Notes under the pieces: generated by a model
The model's database searches: none
Seen by the model: only the letters and a program-made list of their open reading frames with translations
Told to the model about the DNA's origin: nothing
Shown here: positions 36,507 through 44,846 of the stretch, one piece after another
Position numbering within the stretch: position 1 is the stretch's first letter
Layout: each line of letters opens with the position of its first letter
Assembly: GCF_009834915.1 (NCBI RefSeq)
Contig: NZ_WVHS01000004.1
Span: forward strand, 496,001-560,000
Reading direction: 5' to 3'
Origin: Hufsiella ginkgonis
Lineage (GTDB): Bacteria; Bacteroidota; Bacteroidia; Sphingobacteriales; Sphingobacteriaceae
DNA: 64,000 nucleotides
Translations under genes and position numbers: made by a program

Positions 36507-37481
36507 CTATTTTTTTATAGGCTCCAGCACACCGTTTTTCCCTTCGGTATATCCTTTGGCAGGATCCAGGCCATCCAGTACGATTACGCCCTGTAAGGAG
36601 GAAAATTTAGCGGCATCCTGTTTCCACGACCAAACGAGCTTTCCATCGGGCGAATACTCGATCACCTGGTTACCGCTTGCCCCGAAATTCGGCCCGTGTC
36701 CCTGCCAGTTGGCCACTACGTAATTCCCGTTGGGAAGCACCTGGAACCCGGCGAAAAAGTTAGGGTGTATATCGGCCGGACCAGTGATCACGCTAAGCTG
36801 CCTGCCATCTTTGCCGAAAACCTGGAAACTGGCAGCATACCCGCCGCTCACTACCGTCCGGCCGTTGGTCATGCGCAAAGCCTGCCATGCATTGGTGTGC
36901 TCCGGTCCGCCGGTGATGTCGGCTTTCCAGGTGATCTTTCCGGATGCATCTGATTCAAACACCACCTTGTTGGCAGTGACCAGGTAAGTGCCTGCCGGCG
37001 TTTCGCGCACCAGGCGCACGTAATCGTAGTCCGGGAAGTTCAGCAGTTTTTTTGTCGCCCCGGCATCATCTACTTCCGCCAGCACGATCCCCTTTTTCTC
37101 CATGGCATTTAAACCGACGATCAGGATGTTGCCATTGCGAAGCTTGCGTGCCATTACGCTGTTGGGGAAAGAGGTTACTTCCTTAACCTTTTTGCCGGTT
37201 TTAATCTCGTATTGTTCGTAACCATTGGCGGTTCCGATCATAAAAAGACCGTTGCCGATCAGCTGCAGGTCGCGCCCCGCCGGAACTTTCACAAACCAAC
37301 TGGCAGCCGGGTCGGCAAAATCTACGTAGCTCAATTGCGAGAGGCCTTCGTCGCGCAGCAATAGTTTTCGCCCGGCGGCGTACCCGGTTGCCTGGCCGAA
37401 CGAGTGCAGTGAAGTTAACAGGATAGCAACCAGCGAGACGGCCGCAGCTTTCCGTATAAAATTGCAAAGTGTATGTTTCAT
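36507..37481 (-). CDS. Secreted beta-propeller protein
   Basis: 324 residues with an N-terminal signal peptide (about 1-30, ending HSFGQA). Repeats about 45 residues apart with the pattern R-x-x-NGNIL/TYL...G-K (for example KLRNGNILIVG, TPAGTYLVTANK, VLPNGNYVVANWQGHG) suggest a six- or seven-bladed propeller of the PQQ-like or arylsulfotransferase-like type. The C-terminal EYSPDGKLVWSW is one more blade. No catalytic residues recognised. Confidence 0.75.
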   Translation of the reverse strand: MKHTLCNFIRKAAAVSLVAILLTSLHSFGQATGYAAGRKLLLRDEGLSQLSYVDFADPAASWFVKVPAGRDLQLIGNGLFMIGTANGYEQYEIKTGKKVKEVTSFPNSVMARKLRNGNILIVGLNAMEKKGIVLAEVDDAGATKKLLNFPDYDYVRLVRETPAGTYLVTANKVVFESDASGKITWKADITGGPEHTNAWQALRMTNGRTVVSGGYAASFQVFGKDGRQLSVITGPADIHPNFFAGFQVLPNGNYVVANWQGHGPNFGASGNQVIEYSPDGKLVWSWKQDAAKFSSLQGVIVLDGLDPAKGYTEGKNGVLEPIKK

Positions 37482-37545
37482 TAACGATCAGTTTATATAA
37501 GTTAATCCGCTGCAAGTTAACGTCTTTTGCCGGACCGGCGAAAGG

Positions 37546-38091
37546 TTACCTCTTCTCCAGTAAAACTTTCAGGTTATCGAGCCCTAGCCGGAGGTCTTTA
37601 CCCAATAGCCTGTCCATATTCATAAACAACAACATGATGTTCATCGGGTACTTCATATGGCTATCGAGCCTCCAGGTAACTTTCGTAATACCTGGCACAG
37701 TTTCGGTTAAAGACAGGCTCGCACCGGCTTTACCTTCCCAGGGTTCGATAAAGTGGAGCTGGTAGTTTACACGTTCGTTTTCCACCAGGCTAATGATCGT
37801 TTGCTCGCCTTTGCCCACCTTTTTGTTATCGCTTGCCCATGCCGACACAAACCCCGGAGTTCCATCCGTGCCGGTATATGTTTTGCGCATGGCCGGGTCC
37901 ATCGTCGCCCAAACGCTGAAGTTATCCTGGTTCTTTAAAAACTTAATGTAATCGTAGACCTCCGGTTTCGGTCGCACTATCTCGATTTCGCGATACACGG
38001 CATAATCTTTTTTTACGAATGCGGCAATGATCAGTACCAGCGCCGCCAGGCCGGCAATTACGCTCAATACAATAATAGCGATGTCCATCAT
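37546..38091 (-). CDS. SRPBCC (polyketide cyclase-like) membrane-anchored protein
   Basis: 181 residues. An N-terminal membrane helix (about 4-25) leads into a START-like domain: EIVRPKPEVYDYIKFLKNQD, the DGTPGFVSAWASDN turn, and the C-terminal MNMDRLLGKDLRLGLDNLK helix. Similar proteins occur widely in Bacteroidota as transcription-associated or lipid-handling proteins without known function. Two adjacent ATG codons could start it (38091 or 38088). Confidence 0.82.
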   Translation of the reverse strand: MMDIAIIVLSVIAGLAALVLIIAAFVKKDYAVYREIEIVRPKPEVYDYIKFLKNQDNFSVWATMDPAMRKTYTGTDGTPGFVSAWASDNKKVGKGEQTIISLVENERVNYQLHFIEPWEGKAGASLSLTETVPGITKVTWRLDSHMKYPMNIMLLFMNMDRLLGKDLRLGLDNLKVLLEKR

Positions 38092-38163
38092 ATGGTTAAT
38101 TGGTTATTTGGCTGTTGATTCATCGTGACTGACTGTCTAAAGTTAAGGTCAAAACATAACTTC

Positions 38164-39345
38164 TCATAACTTGCTGTCATGTGCGGGTCTCGTTACCGTT
38201 AACAAAGCCACCAATCCCGCCGCGGGGCCGGGCGACAGCACCAGGTAAAGATATTCATTATCCAGGTTTCTTACCAGGATATTGAGGAGCTGGATACTTA
38301 CAATGGTGATGGCGAAGCCGATACAATTCACGATGGTGAGTGAAGTACCGCGAGCGTCCGGGGGAGCAGATTGCGCTACCAACGTGGAGAACAACGGCGA
38401 ATCGGCGGTAACCATCATGCCCCAAAAAACCAGGAAAACGACGAGCGCCACTGGCATACCTGATGTGAACAACCAGGGCGATACCAGGCAGCACATTCCC
38501 GACAAGGATAACGCGGTTGCTGCCAGCCATTTAGCACCCAGCCTGAGCGATAGTACGCCGCTGATCATGCAGCTTAATCCGCCGGAGGCGATGATGACGA
38601 AAGACCATAGCGGCACGCTGAAGCCTGCCAGGCGATAGTTGTCCCTGAACGCCGCAAGCATCACCGGCAGGAATGCCCAAAACGCATACAACTCCCACAT
38701 ATGACCAAAATAGCCTAAGGCAGCCGACCGGAAACCTGCATCGCGGAAGCCGTAAAGGAACGCACCCAGCTTGATTTTTTGCGCAGGTTTGCGGTAGGGG
38801 CCGTCCGGAACGAGGAACAAGATGATGAGGCCGCCTGTTACGGCCAGCGCCGAGGTGGCATAAATGATCGATTTCCAGGGCAGGCCGGCGGCGATGGTTT
38901 TCAGTAAATGCGGAAACGCAGTGCCCAACACCAGCGCTCCCACCAGGAATCCCAGCGACCTGCCTAACCCCCGCTGTTCGTGGTCTGAGGCGATCTTCAT
39001 CCCCACCGGGTAAATTCCAGCCAGGAAGAACCCGGTAAGAAAGCGGGAACACAAGAGCGCTGCAGGCCCGGAACCATTAACCAGGATACCCAGGTTTGCG
39101 ACGGCTGCCAGTATCGAACATACGAAGAAAACTTTGGAAGGCGAGAACCTGTCGGAAATGGTGAATACCGCAAACAGGAAAGTTCCCGCGATAAAGCCAA
39201 ACTGCACAGCGCTGGTTAAATGCGCAAGGAAACCGGGATCGAGATTAAACTCCCGGATAATATCCAGCACGATAGAGTTCCCGGCAAACCAGAGCGAAGT
39301 ACAAAAAAACTGCGAGAGAATGATGGCGGGAAGAATGCGTTTCAT
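38164..39345 (-). CDS. MFS transporter, last gene of the pxp cluster
   Basis: 393 residues with 12 predicted helices; typical MFS elements such as SDRFSPSK between helices 2 and 3 and a conserved Arg in helix 4 (CSRFLTGFFLAGIYP). It starts 22 bases after the NRAMP-like gene and on the same strand as pxpB-pxpC-pxpA, so it may import or export a related metabolite (inference). Substrate not readable. Confidence 0.87.
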   Translation of the reverse strand: MKRILPAIILSQFFCTSLWFAGNSIVLDIIREFNLDPGFLAHLTSAVQFGFIAGTFLFAVFTISDRFSPSKVFFVCSILAAVANLGILVNGSGPAALLCSRFLTGFFLAGIYPVGMKIASDHEQRGLGRSLGFLVGALVLGTAFPHLLKTIAAGLPWKSIIYATSALAVTGGLIILFLVPDGPYRKPAQKIKLGAFLYGFRDAGFRSAALGYFGHMWELYAFWAFLPVMLAAFRDNYRLAGFSVPLWSFVIIASGGLSCMISGVLSLRLGAKWLAATALSLSGMCCLVSPWLFTSGMPVALVVFLVFWGMMVTADSPLFSTLVAQSAPPDARGTSLTIVNCIGFAITIVSIQLLNILVRNLDNEYLYLVLSPGPAAGLVALLTVTRPAHDSKL

Positions 39346-39367
39346 ATTGCTGATGAATGCCTGTTAG

Positions 39368-40546
39368 CTATTTACCTGCCAGTTGTATAAGCACCCCGTA
39401 ACTCATCCACGCCATAATCGCCACCACCAGCACGCCGGCAATACTCAACCACAGCGGCTGTTTGTAATTTCCCACCAGACGTGACCTGTATGCGGCCAGC
39501 AGCATCGTAGCCAACGCCACCGGCAGGATCAGCCCGTTTAAGGCGCCCACCACCAGCAGCGTTTTTACGGGCTGGCCGATGGAGAGGAACAGCAGGCAGG
39601 AAACGGTGATAAAACCGATGATGATCGAACGGCTGTTCTTGCCGATAGCCTGGTGAAAGCTTTTTACGAAGGAAACTGATGTGTACGCGGCGCCCACCAC
39701 CGACGTGATGGCCGCCGACCACATCACCAGCCCGAAAAACTTGTAGCCGAGCTCCCCGCTCGCGAGCCTGAAAACGGAAGCGGGCGGATTTGCCGGATCG
39801 AGGACCTTGCCGCTGCTGATGACCCCGAGCGCTGCCAGGAACAGCAGGATGCGCATCAGCGACGCCAGCCCGATGGCGCTTACGGCACCCCGGTTTACAT
39901 CCCTGAGACTCTGCCGCCCGCCCATACCCGCATCTAATAAACGGTGCGCTCCCGCGAAAGTGATGTACCCCCCAACCGTTCCGCCAACAATTGTGAGCAG
40001 CGCGGTGAAGCTGAATGTTGACGGCGCCACGGACCGGGCAAGCGTTTCGGCGACCGGCGGATGACTTATCCATGCTATATAGAGGGTGAGTAAGATCATA
40101 AGTATCCCCAGGACCCTGGCGAAGTGATCCATCATTTTACCGGCTTCTTTGATAAGAAAAATGCCGATGGCGATAGCGGCGCTGATGGCGGCGCCCCGTT
40201 CAATACTACAGCCTGCGAGCACGTTAAGGCCCAGGCCCGCTCCTGCCAGGTTACCGATGTTAAATGCCATTCCGCCCACAAATACCAGCGCCGAGAGGAC
40301 ATACCCAAGTCCGGGTAACAACTGGTTGGCGATTTCCTGTGCCGGCTTGCCCGATATGACAACGATGCGCCATACATTTAACTGGGCGATGGCGTCAAGC
40401 AGCACTGAAACCAGGATAACAAACCCGAAACTGGCGCCCAATTGGGAGGTGAACACGGCAGTTTGAGTTAAAAAGCCTGGCCCTATGGCCGAAGTCGCCA
40501 TCAGGAAAGCTGCCCCTGTAATAATGCTCCAGTTACTCTTTTTCAT
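39368..40546 (-). CDS. NRAMP-fold transporter lacking the metal motif (YcsG-like)
   Basis: 392 residues, about 11 helices. The start IGPGFLTQTAVFTSQLG aligns with helix 1 of NRAMP metal carriers, but the DPGN metal-binding motif is replaced by TSQL, and the helix 6 MPH motif is not present (the region reads FAGAHRLLDAG). It overlaps the pxpA stop by 4 bases. In Bacillus subtilis the related ycsG gene sits beside ycsF-kipI-kipA. I infer transport of an organic substrate such as 5-oxoproline rather than a metal. Confidence 0.85.
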   Translation of the reverse strand: MKKSNWSIITGAAFLMATSAIGPGFLTQTAVFTSQLGASFGFVILVSVLLDAIAQLNVWRIVVISGKPAQEIANQLLPGLGYVLSALVFVGGMAFNIGNLAGAGLGLNVLAGCSIERGAAISAAIAIGIFLIKEAGKMMDHFARVLGILMILLTLYIAWISHPPVAETLARSVAPSTFSFTALLTIVGGTVGGYITFAGAHRLLDAGMGGRQSLRDVNRGAVSAIGLASLMRILLFLAALGVISSGKVLDPANPPASVFRLASGELGYKFFGLVMWSAAITSVVGAAYTSVSFVKSFHQAIGKNSRSIIIGFITVSCLLFLSIGQPVKTLLVVGALNGLILPVALATMLLAAYRSRLVGNYKQPLWLSIAGVLVVAIMAWMSYGVLIQLAGK

Positions 40547-41313
40547 CTTGATAGCGGCGCCTGAACGGTTATTCCTTCACTTTTCAGCCTGGCGCGGATG
40601 GTTTTTGCAAAGTCTACGGCATGTTCGCCATCGCCATGCAGGCAGAGCGTTTCGGCTTTCAAACTGATCACTCTATTATTTACTGAGACCACTTCGTGCT
40701 GCGTGGCCATGCGTAACGCGTGGCTAATGGCTTGCTCCTCATTGCCGATCATGGCGTTAGGCTGCGTGCGGGGAGTGAGTGCGCCATCGTCCTGGTAAGT
40801 GCGGTCGGCGAATACCTCGGAGACGCTTTGCATGCCGGCCTGCGCCGCAGCGTCCACCATCTTGCTGCCCGCCAGCACATAAACCAACAGGCCGGGGTCA
40901 AAATCGCGAACGGCTTCAACGATTGCTTTCGCCAATTCGATATCCCTGGCAGCCATGTTATACAGCGCGCCATGAGCTTTTACATGAGCCAGCCTTCCGC
41001 CGGCGGCGCGAACAAAACCGTACAATGCTCCCAACTGGTAAAGTGTAACCTGGTAGGCTTCGCGCATAGAGATCTGCATTTCGCGGCGACCAAAACCCTG
41101 GAGATCGGGCAGCCCGGGATGTGCCCCGATGGCCACGCCCCGCTCCAAAGCGGCCCTTACGGTAGCTTGCATCACTCCGGGATCTCCGGCATGAAAGCCG
41201 CAGGCGATATTCACAGAAGTGACATGTTCCAGGAGCACCAGGTCGTTTGGCATCGGGTAATTCCCGAATGCTTCACCCATATCGCAATTCAGGTCGATCG
41301 GCGGCATGTTCAA
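40543..41313 (-). CDS. pxpA: 5-oxoprolinase subunit A (LamB/YcsF family)
   Basis: 256 residues; with PxpB and PxpC forms the ATP-dependent prokaryotic 5-oxoprolinase that opens 5-oxoproline to glutamate. DLNCDMGEAFGNYPM at the start, NIACGFHAGDP (about 35), GAHPGLPD and HVKAHGALYN are the family signatures. Third gene of pxpB-pxpC-pxpA, with the NRAMP-like gene overlapping its end. Confidence 0.95.
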   Translation of the reverse strand: MNMPPIDLNCDMGEAFGNYPMPNDLVLLEHVTSVNIACGFHAGDPGVMQATVRAALERGVAIGAHPGLPDLQGFGRREMQISMREAYQVTLYQLGALYGFVRAAGGRLAHVKAHGALYNMAARDIELAKAIVEAVRDFDPGLLVYVLAGSKMVDAAAQAGMQSVSEVFADRTYQDDGALTPRTQPNAMIGNEEQAISHALRMATQHEVVSVNNRVISLKAETLCLHGDGEHAVDFAKTIRARLKSEGITVQAPLSR

Positions 41314-41323
41314 AAACAGTTAA

Positions 41324-42316
41324 CTATGAGAATTTATATTCGACAGAAGCCCTTAATTGATCAAGGCTTTTTTGACGTTCAAGATACAGGATTTCGGCTT
41401 CCCTGCGAGAGATCAGGGTAAAATAAATCGTATCGCCGGGGTAAAGTTGTCCGCAAAACGACAGATCAATGGATGCCACCGCCGCAATGCGCGGATAGCC
41501 GCCCGTAGTCTGGCAGTCGGCCATTAACAACACCGGCGTACCATCGTTGCTTACCTGGATCGTTCCCGGGGTTACCGCGGTAGACAGTAACTCTCCCGGC
41601 TGTAATTTTTCTAACACAGGCCCGTCAAGAAAATATCCCATCCGGTTGCTGCGCAACCCGATCACATAAGGTTTCGAAAGAAAAGTCCTTAATGAACTTT
41701 CTTTAAACCAATCATATTCCCGGGAGGCGATCACCCGGATCCTGTTCGCCCTTCCGTTAACGAATTGCTGCCGGGCGATATGCCAGCCGGGATAGTTAAG
41801 CCGCGTTCCGGAAAATCTTCTCAGGATCTTCCGGGATATTTCGGTGCATTCACCTTCGCTTTCGAGTATATCACCGGCTTTTAGCCTGCGGCCCTGGTAG
41901 CCTCCCAATGCGGCCGGCAGATAAGTGCTCCTGCTTCCCAATACCGGGGGAACTTTCCATCCGCCGGTAATGGCGAGGAAAATACGCCTGCACGACGGAT
42001 CGTTCATCAATTGCACGCTTCGTCCGGCGGGGATAAATACGGGTCGGCCGGCCGGTACCAGCCGGTTGTTGCAAATGAACGTGCCGCCGGATCCGGAATA
42101 GGCGATCAATACATCCGTTTCTGCCGTAAATGAAGCGCCGGCATACGTGAACTCGATAACGGCGTCGCCCGCGTTGTTGCCCACGGCCGCGTTTGCCACC
42201 TGGGCAGCCAGTTTATCCATTGCTCCCGAAACAGGAACTGCCTGCGAAAGGTACCCGAACCTTCCCTGGTCCTGTATGGTGCTGAGAATGCCGGGGTTAA
42301 TGATCTTTATCCGCAT
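41324..42316 (-). CDS. pxpC: 5-oxoprolinase subunit C (KipA / biotin-dependent carboxyltransferase-like)
   Basis: 330 residues from ATG 42316; a start at 42328 is also in frame. It opens with IKIINPGILSTIQDQGRFGY, typical of the AHS2/KipA domain, with YAGASFTAETDVLIAYSGSG and the later LLMADCQTTGGYPRIA conserved. The start overlaps the end of pxpB by about 20 bases, suggesting translational coupling. Works with PxpB and PxpA in 5-oxoproline cleavage. Confidence 0.94.
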   Translation of the reverse strand: MRIKIINPGILSTIQDQGRFGYLSQAVPVSGAMDKLAAQVANAAVGNNAGDAVIEFTYAGASFTAETDVLIAYSGSGGTFICNNRLVPAGRPVFIPAGRSVQLMNDPSCRRIFLAITGGWKVPPVLGSRSTYLPAALGGYQGRRLKAGDILESEGECTEISRKILRRFSGTRLNYPGWHIARQQFVNGRANRIRVIASREYDWFKESSLRTFLSKPYVIGLRSNRMGYFLDGPVLEKLQPGELLSTAVTPGTIQVSNDGTPVLLMADCQTTGGYPRIAAVASIDLSFCGQLYPGDTIYFTLISRREAEILYLERQKSLDQLRASVEYKFS

Positions 42317-43040
42317 AGATCTTTTCAAATTCCAGGGATGAGATGGGTTGAAACCGAATGGTATCGCCCATTTTTAATAACGAAGGCTGGGGTTTTGCTG
42401 CGTTAAACATACCCAGCGGCGTCCGCCCGACCAGCTGCCAGCCCCCGGGTGTTTCCAGCGGGTAGATCCCCGTTTGCCTGCCCGCGATACCCACGGAGCC
42501 GGCCGGTACAACTTGCCTGGGTACCTGTTTCCTGGGCGTCTCCAATGCCACGTCCATCCCCGCAAGGTAGGCGAAACCCGGCACAAAGCCGATCATGGCA
42601 ACCCGGTAAGTGGCGTTGCAATGCAAGCGGACCAGTTCGTCAGGGCTCAACTGGTGCAATTGAGCCAGTTCCTCCAGGTCGGGCCCGTACTTACCGCCGT
42701 AACATATGGGCATGTTTACCACCGTTGTTTCCGCTGTTGCAGGTTGTTGACCGGAGCTGTGCAGTTTTCGCACAAACGACGCCACGCGTTCAAATGAGTT
42801 ATTTCCTTTTAACTCGCCTGAAGCGATCACAGCGGCCGGGTCAAAGAAAACACTTAGTGTCGCGTAAGCGGGAACGGTATCCAGGAAGCCGGGAAAAGGC
42901 GTTTGGTGCAGCAACCGGTGCAGCCTGCCTACCTCCTGCATACAGGAATCGCTGATCGCATTCCCAAACTCGACGGTAACAACCTGTTCATTGAGTGAAA
43001 AAATGGCCAGGTGAGGGAAATGGGCGACCTCTTGTTGCAT
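42297..43040 (-). CDS. pxpB: 5-oxoprolinase subunit B (KipI / AHS1 family)
   Basis: 247 residues. The AHS1 domain shows the cyclophilin-like pattern: YATLSVFFDP, NMPICYGGKYGPDLEELA, MIGFVPGFAYLAGMD and TPGGWQLVGRTPL near the end. Fusion with PxpC is common in other bacteria; here they are separate, overlapping genes. It heads the cluster; no consensus promoter is seen upstream apart from an AACTTTTG at 43058-43065. Confidence 0.94.
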   Translation of the reverse strand: MQQEVAHFPHLAIFSLNEQVVTVEFGNAISDSCMQEVGRLHRLLHQTPFPGFLDTVPAYATLSVFFDPAAVIASGELKGNNSFERVASFVRKLHSSGQQPATAETTVVNMPICYGGKYGPDLEELAQLHQLSPDELVRLHCNATYRVAMIGFVPGFAYLAGMDVALETPRKQVPRQVVPAGSVGIAGRQTGIYPLETPGGWQLVGRTPLGMFNAAKPQPSLLKMGDTIRFQPISSLEFEKIYADKDH

Positions 43041-43187
43041 AGGCCCTCAATTTAAATCAAAAGTTCAATATACCGCTCAATCACTTTCTTTTCTTTTGCA
43101 ATCTGGCGGGTTCTTCGCTTTAGCCACCAACAGCCCCTTAATTTCAATAAAAAGCCACCCCTCCTGGCCGGAATACCGGATAACCGG

Positions 43188-44138
43188 TTAATTTTTTGCG
43201 GAAATAAATTTCCCGACCTCTGCTTGCCATTCTGTCTTATGCTTTATCCAATAATTGTCGTGCCCGGCAAGCGGGAATACCCTCAGCTCCTTAGGCCCGT
43301 CCAGGTTCGCAAATATTTCGTCTGTCTCGCCCCTGCTTACCCGGTCGTCTTTTGCGCCATAGATCAGCATCGTGGGGCAACGGATCTTCCCGGCATATGC
43401 TGCCGGTACATGGTTAAACGCCCAGAAGCCGTTTTCCACGCCACCCCAAAAAACAAGGAAGCCCGCTAACGGGAAAGCCGGCACATGCATATTTTTAAAT
43501 CTTGCGCAGGTCGTTTGATAAAGCGACCCGAACGGGCATTCGATAATGATCCGTTCAGGGGCCAGTGCGTAGTCATTAATGGCTTTCATGATCGCCACCG
43601 CTCCCATCGACGTACCGAATAAGATCACCCGTTTTTCACCGTGCTCAACTACATAACTGAATGCCGAACGCACCTCTTCGGATTCTTTGTAGCCGATGGT
43701 AGTTTGGTTACCCTCCGATCCGCCGCTGCCCATAAAATCCACCAGCAACACGTTGAAGCCCTGTTTCAGGAACCAACCTGACTTTGCGAGCATCCCGGAT
43801 TTGGCGCCTGAATACCCGTGAAAAATAATAACGGTCCCTTTAGACGCCGCAGTTTTTATACTCCAGCATTCTATCTCTTTATTACTTCGAAGACGTACCA
43901 CCTCATATTTTTGCGATGGGTGCTGCCTGTTAGCCGGTCGCGGGTTGTTGATCCCAAACAGCAGTGTTTTGATCCTTGCCAAGGCCGGCAGCTTTTTAGG
44001 CGGCCCCGTCTTAACTCCCTTGCCATCTTCAAAATGCGTGAACTTATAAGCATGAAATGCAGCAACTACATTCATGATCGTGAACAGGAGCACCAAGATC
44101 CAAAGGACCTTTTTTATGTTCCTATACAATGGTTTCAT
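43188..44138 (-). CDS. Alpha/beta hydrolase (membrane-anchored)
   Basis: 316 residues. One N-terminal membrane helix (about 10-30) is followed by an alpha/beta-hydrolase core: VIIFHGYSGAKSGM (oxyanion region), the nucleophile elbow LFGTSMGAVA, an Asp in YGAKDDRV and a His in LAGHDNYW. It resembles the BEM46/YqkD group of serine hydrolases; substrate unknown. Its start overlaps the mini DUF4287 gene by 17 bases. Confidence 0.88.
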   Translation of the reverse strand: MKPLYRNIKKVLWILVLLFTIMNVVAAFHAYKFTHFEDGKGVKTGPPKKLPALARIKTLLFGINNPRPANRQHPSQKYEVVRLRSNKEIECWSIKTAASKGTVIIFHGYSGAKSGMLAKSGWFLKQGFNVLLVDFMGSGGSEGNQTTIGYKESEEVRSAFSYVVEHGEKRVILFGTSMGAVAIMKAINDYALAPERIIIECPFGSLYQTTCARFKNMHVPAFPLAGFLVFWGGVENGFWAFNHVPAAYAGKIRCPTMLIYGAKDDRVSRGETDEIFANLDGPKELRVFPLAGHDNYWIKHKTEWQAEVGKFISAKN

Positions 44139-44256
44139 CCTTTATCCCTTTCAGCAAGGCAAAGATGGCCATTGCATGCCCGTGTCCGAGACCAAAATCG
44201 TCCTTGAGCCATTTTGTGACGGCTTTGATGGCATTTAGGTATCCCTGGAATGACAT
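44122..44256 (-). CDS. Miniature DUF4287-like protein (44 residues)
   Basis: A 44-codon frame from ATG 44256 to the stop at 44122. It begins MSFQGYLNAIKA, exactly like the N-terminus of DUF4287 proteins, and then goes straight to WLKDDFGLGHGHAMAIFALL, which is the conserved C-terminal block. The roughly 20-25 residues normally between them (KTGKTPxDF...) are absent, so an in-frame deletion is likely. It overlaps the hydrolase start and follows DUF6157 by 19 bases. It may be a working mini form or a decaying gene. Confidence 0.65.
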   Translation of the reverse strand: MSFQGYLNAIKAVTKWLKDDFGLGHGHAMAIFALLKGIKDETIV

Positions 44257-44275
44257 AATGCTATTTGTAAATGAT

Positions 44276-44686
44276 TTATTTCCTTTTTGACCGCATCGCT
44301 TTTACATGCGCGAGCGTTTGATCGTTCTTCCGGGTTTCATACCCTGCAGAACCTGCCGAATAGATCGCAACCTTCCCGTTTTCGTCGTTATGTACGCCCC
44401 AGCCGTACCGTTTTCCAAGCGGAGAGGAGCGTAAACAGGGTTGACCTTTCAAGAAGAATTTTGTACGCTCATTTTCGAGCTCCTCTTTTGGTACCTGATT
44501 TTTTATGGCATGAACTGTAAAGATCACATCGTCTGACGTGTATTGATACGGATGGTTCCATATCATATCGAACTGCATCCTGGCAATCGTGGGAGCGCCC
44601 GATTTTAACGGAGGGACGATCCCTGCATCGACCGGGCAATCGCCGGCGATACCGATAAAGGTGTTGACGTAGTTGGTGGTTTTCAT
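44276..44686 (-). CDS. DUF6157 family protein
   Basis: 136 residues of a conserved family of unknown function: TTNYVNTFIGIAGDCPVDAG near the start, FDMIWNHPYQYTSDDVIF, KGQPCLRSSPLGKRYGWG and the ending VKAMRSKRK are its typical blocks. No signal peptide. First gene of a likely three-gene unit with mini DUF4287 and the hydrolase, driven from the -7 box at 44708-44715. Role unknown. Confidence 0.85.
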   Translation of the reverse strand: MKTTNYVNTFIGIAGDCPVDAGIVPPLKSGAPTIARMQFDMIWNHPYQYTSDDVIFTVHAIKNQVPKEELENERTKFFLKGQPCLRSSPLGKRYGWGVHNDENGKVAIYSAGSAGYETRKNDQTLAHVKAMRSKRK

Positions 44687-44707
44687 GACACACTATTCTC
44701 CTGAAAA

Positions 44708-44715
44708 CAAATTTA
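44708..44715 (-). promoter_or_regulatory. -7 box upstream of DUF6157
   Basis: TAAATTTG on the minus strand matches TAnnTTTG exactly and would give a short leader of about 15 bases. No TTTG lies 19 bases upstream. It sits in the divergent gap with the helicase. Confidence 0.45.
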
Positions 44716-44846
44716 GCAGTTTTCCACTTTGGTGCCGGTCTTTAGTTCCGCGGATTTGTGATAACTTACCATCGCCTTAAACCTTCTACAAATATATACT
44801 TTTTACGTATTTCTATTTAGTTAAATTAATTTCTTTAAATTGCATT

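Noticed and set aside
36046-36723. A 225-codon plus-strand frame over the pirin gene
   Set aside because: It is antisense to two well-supported genes and has no recognisable domain.
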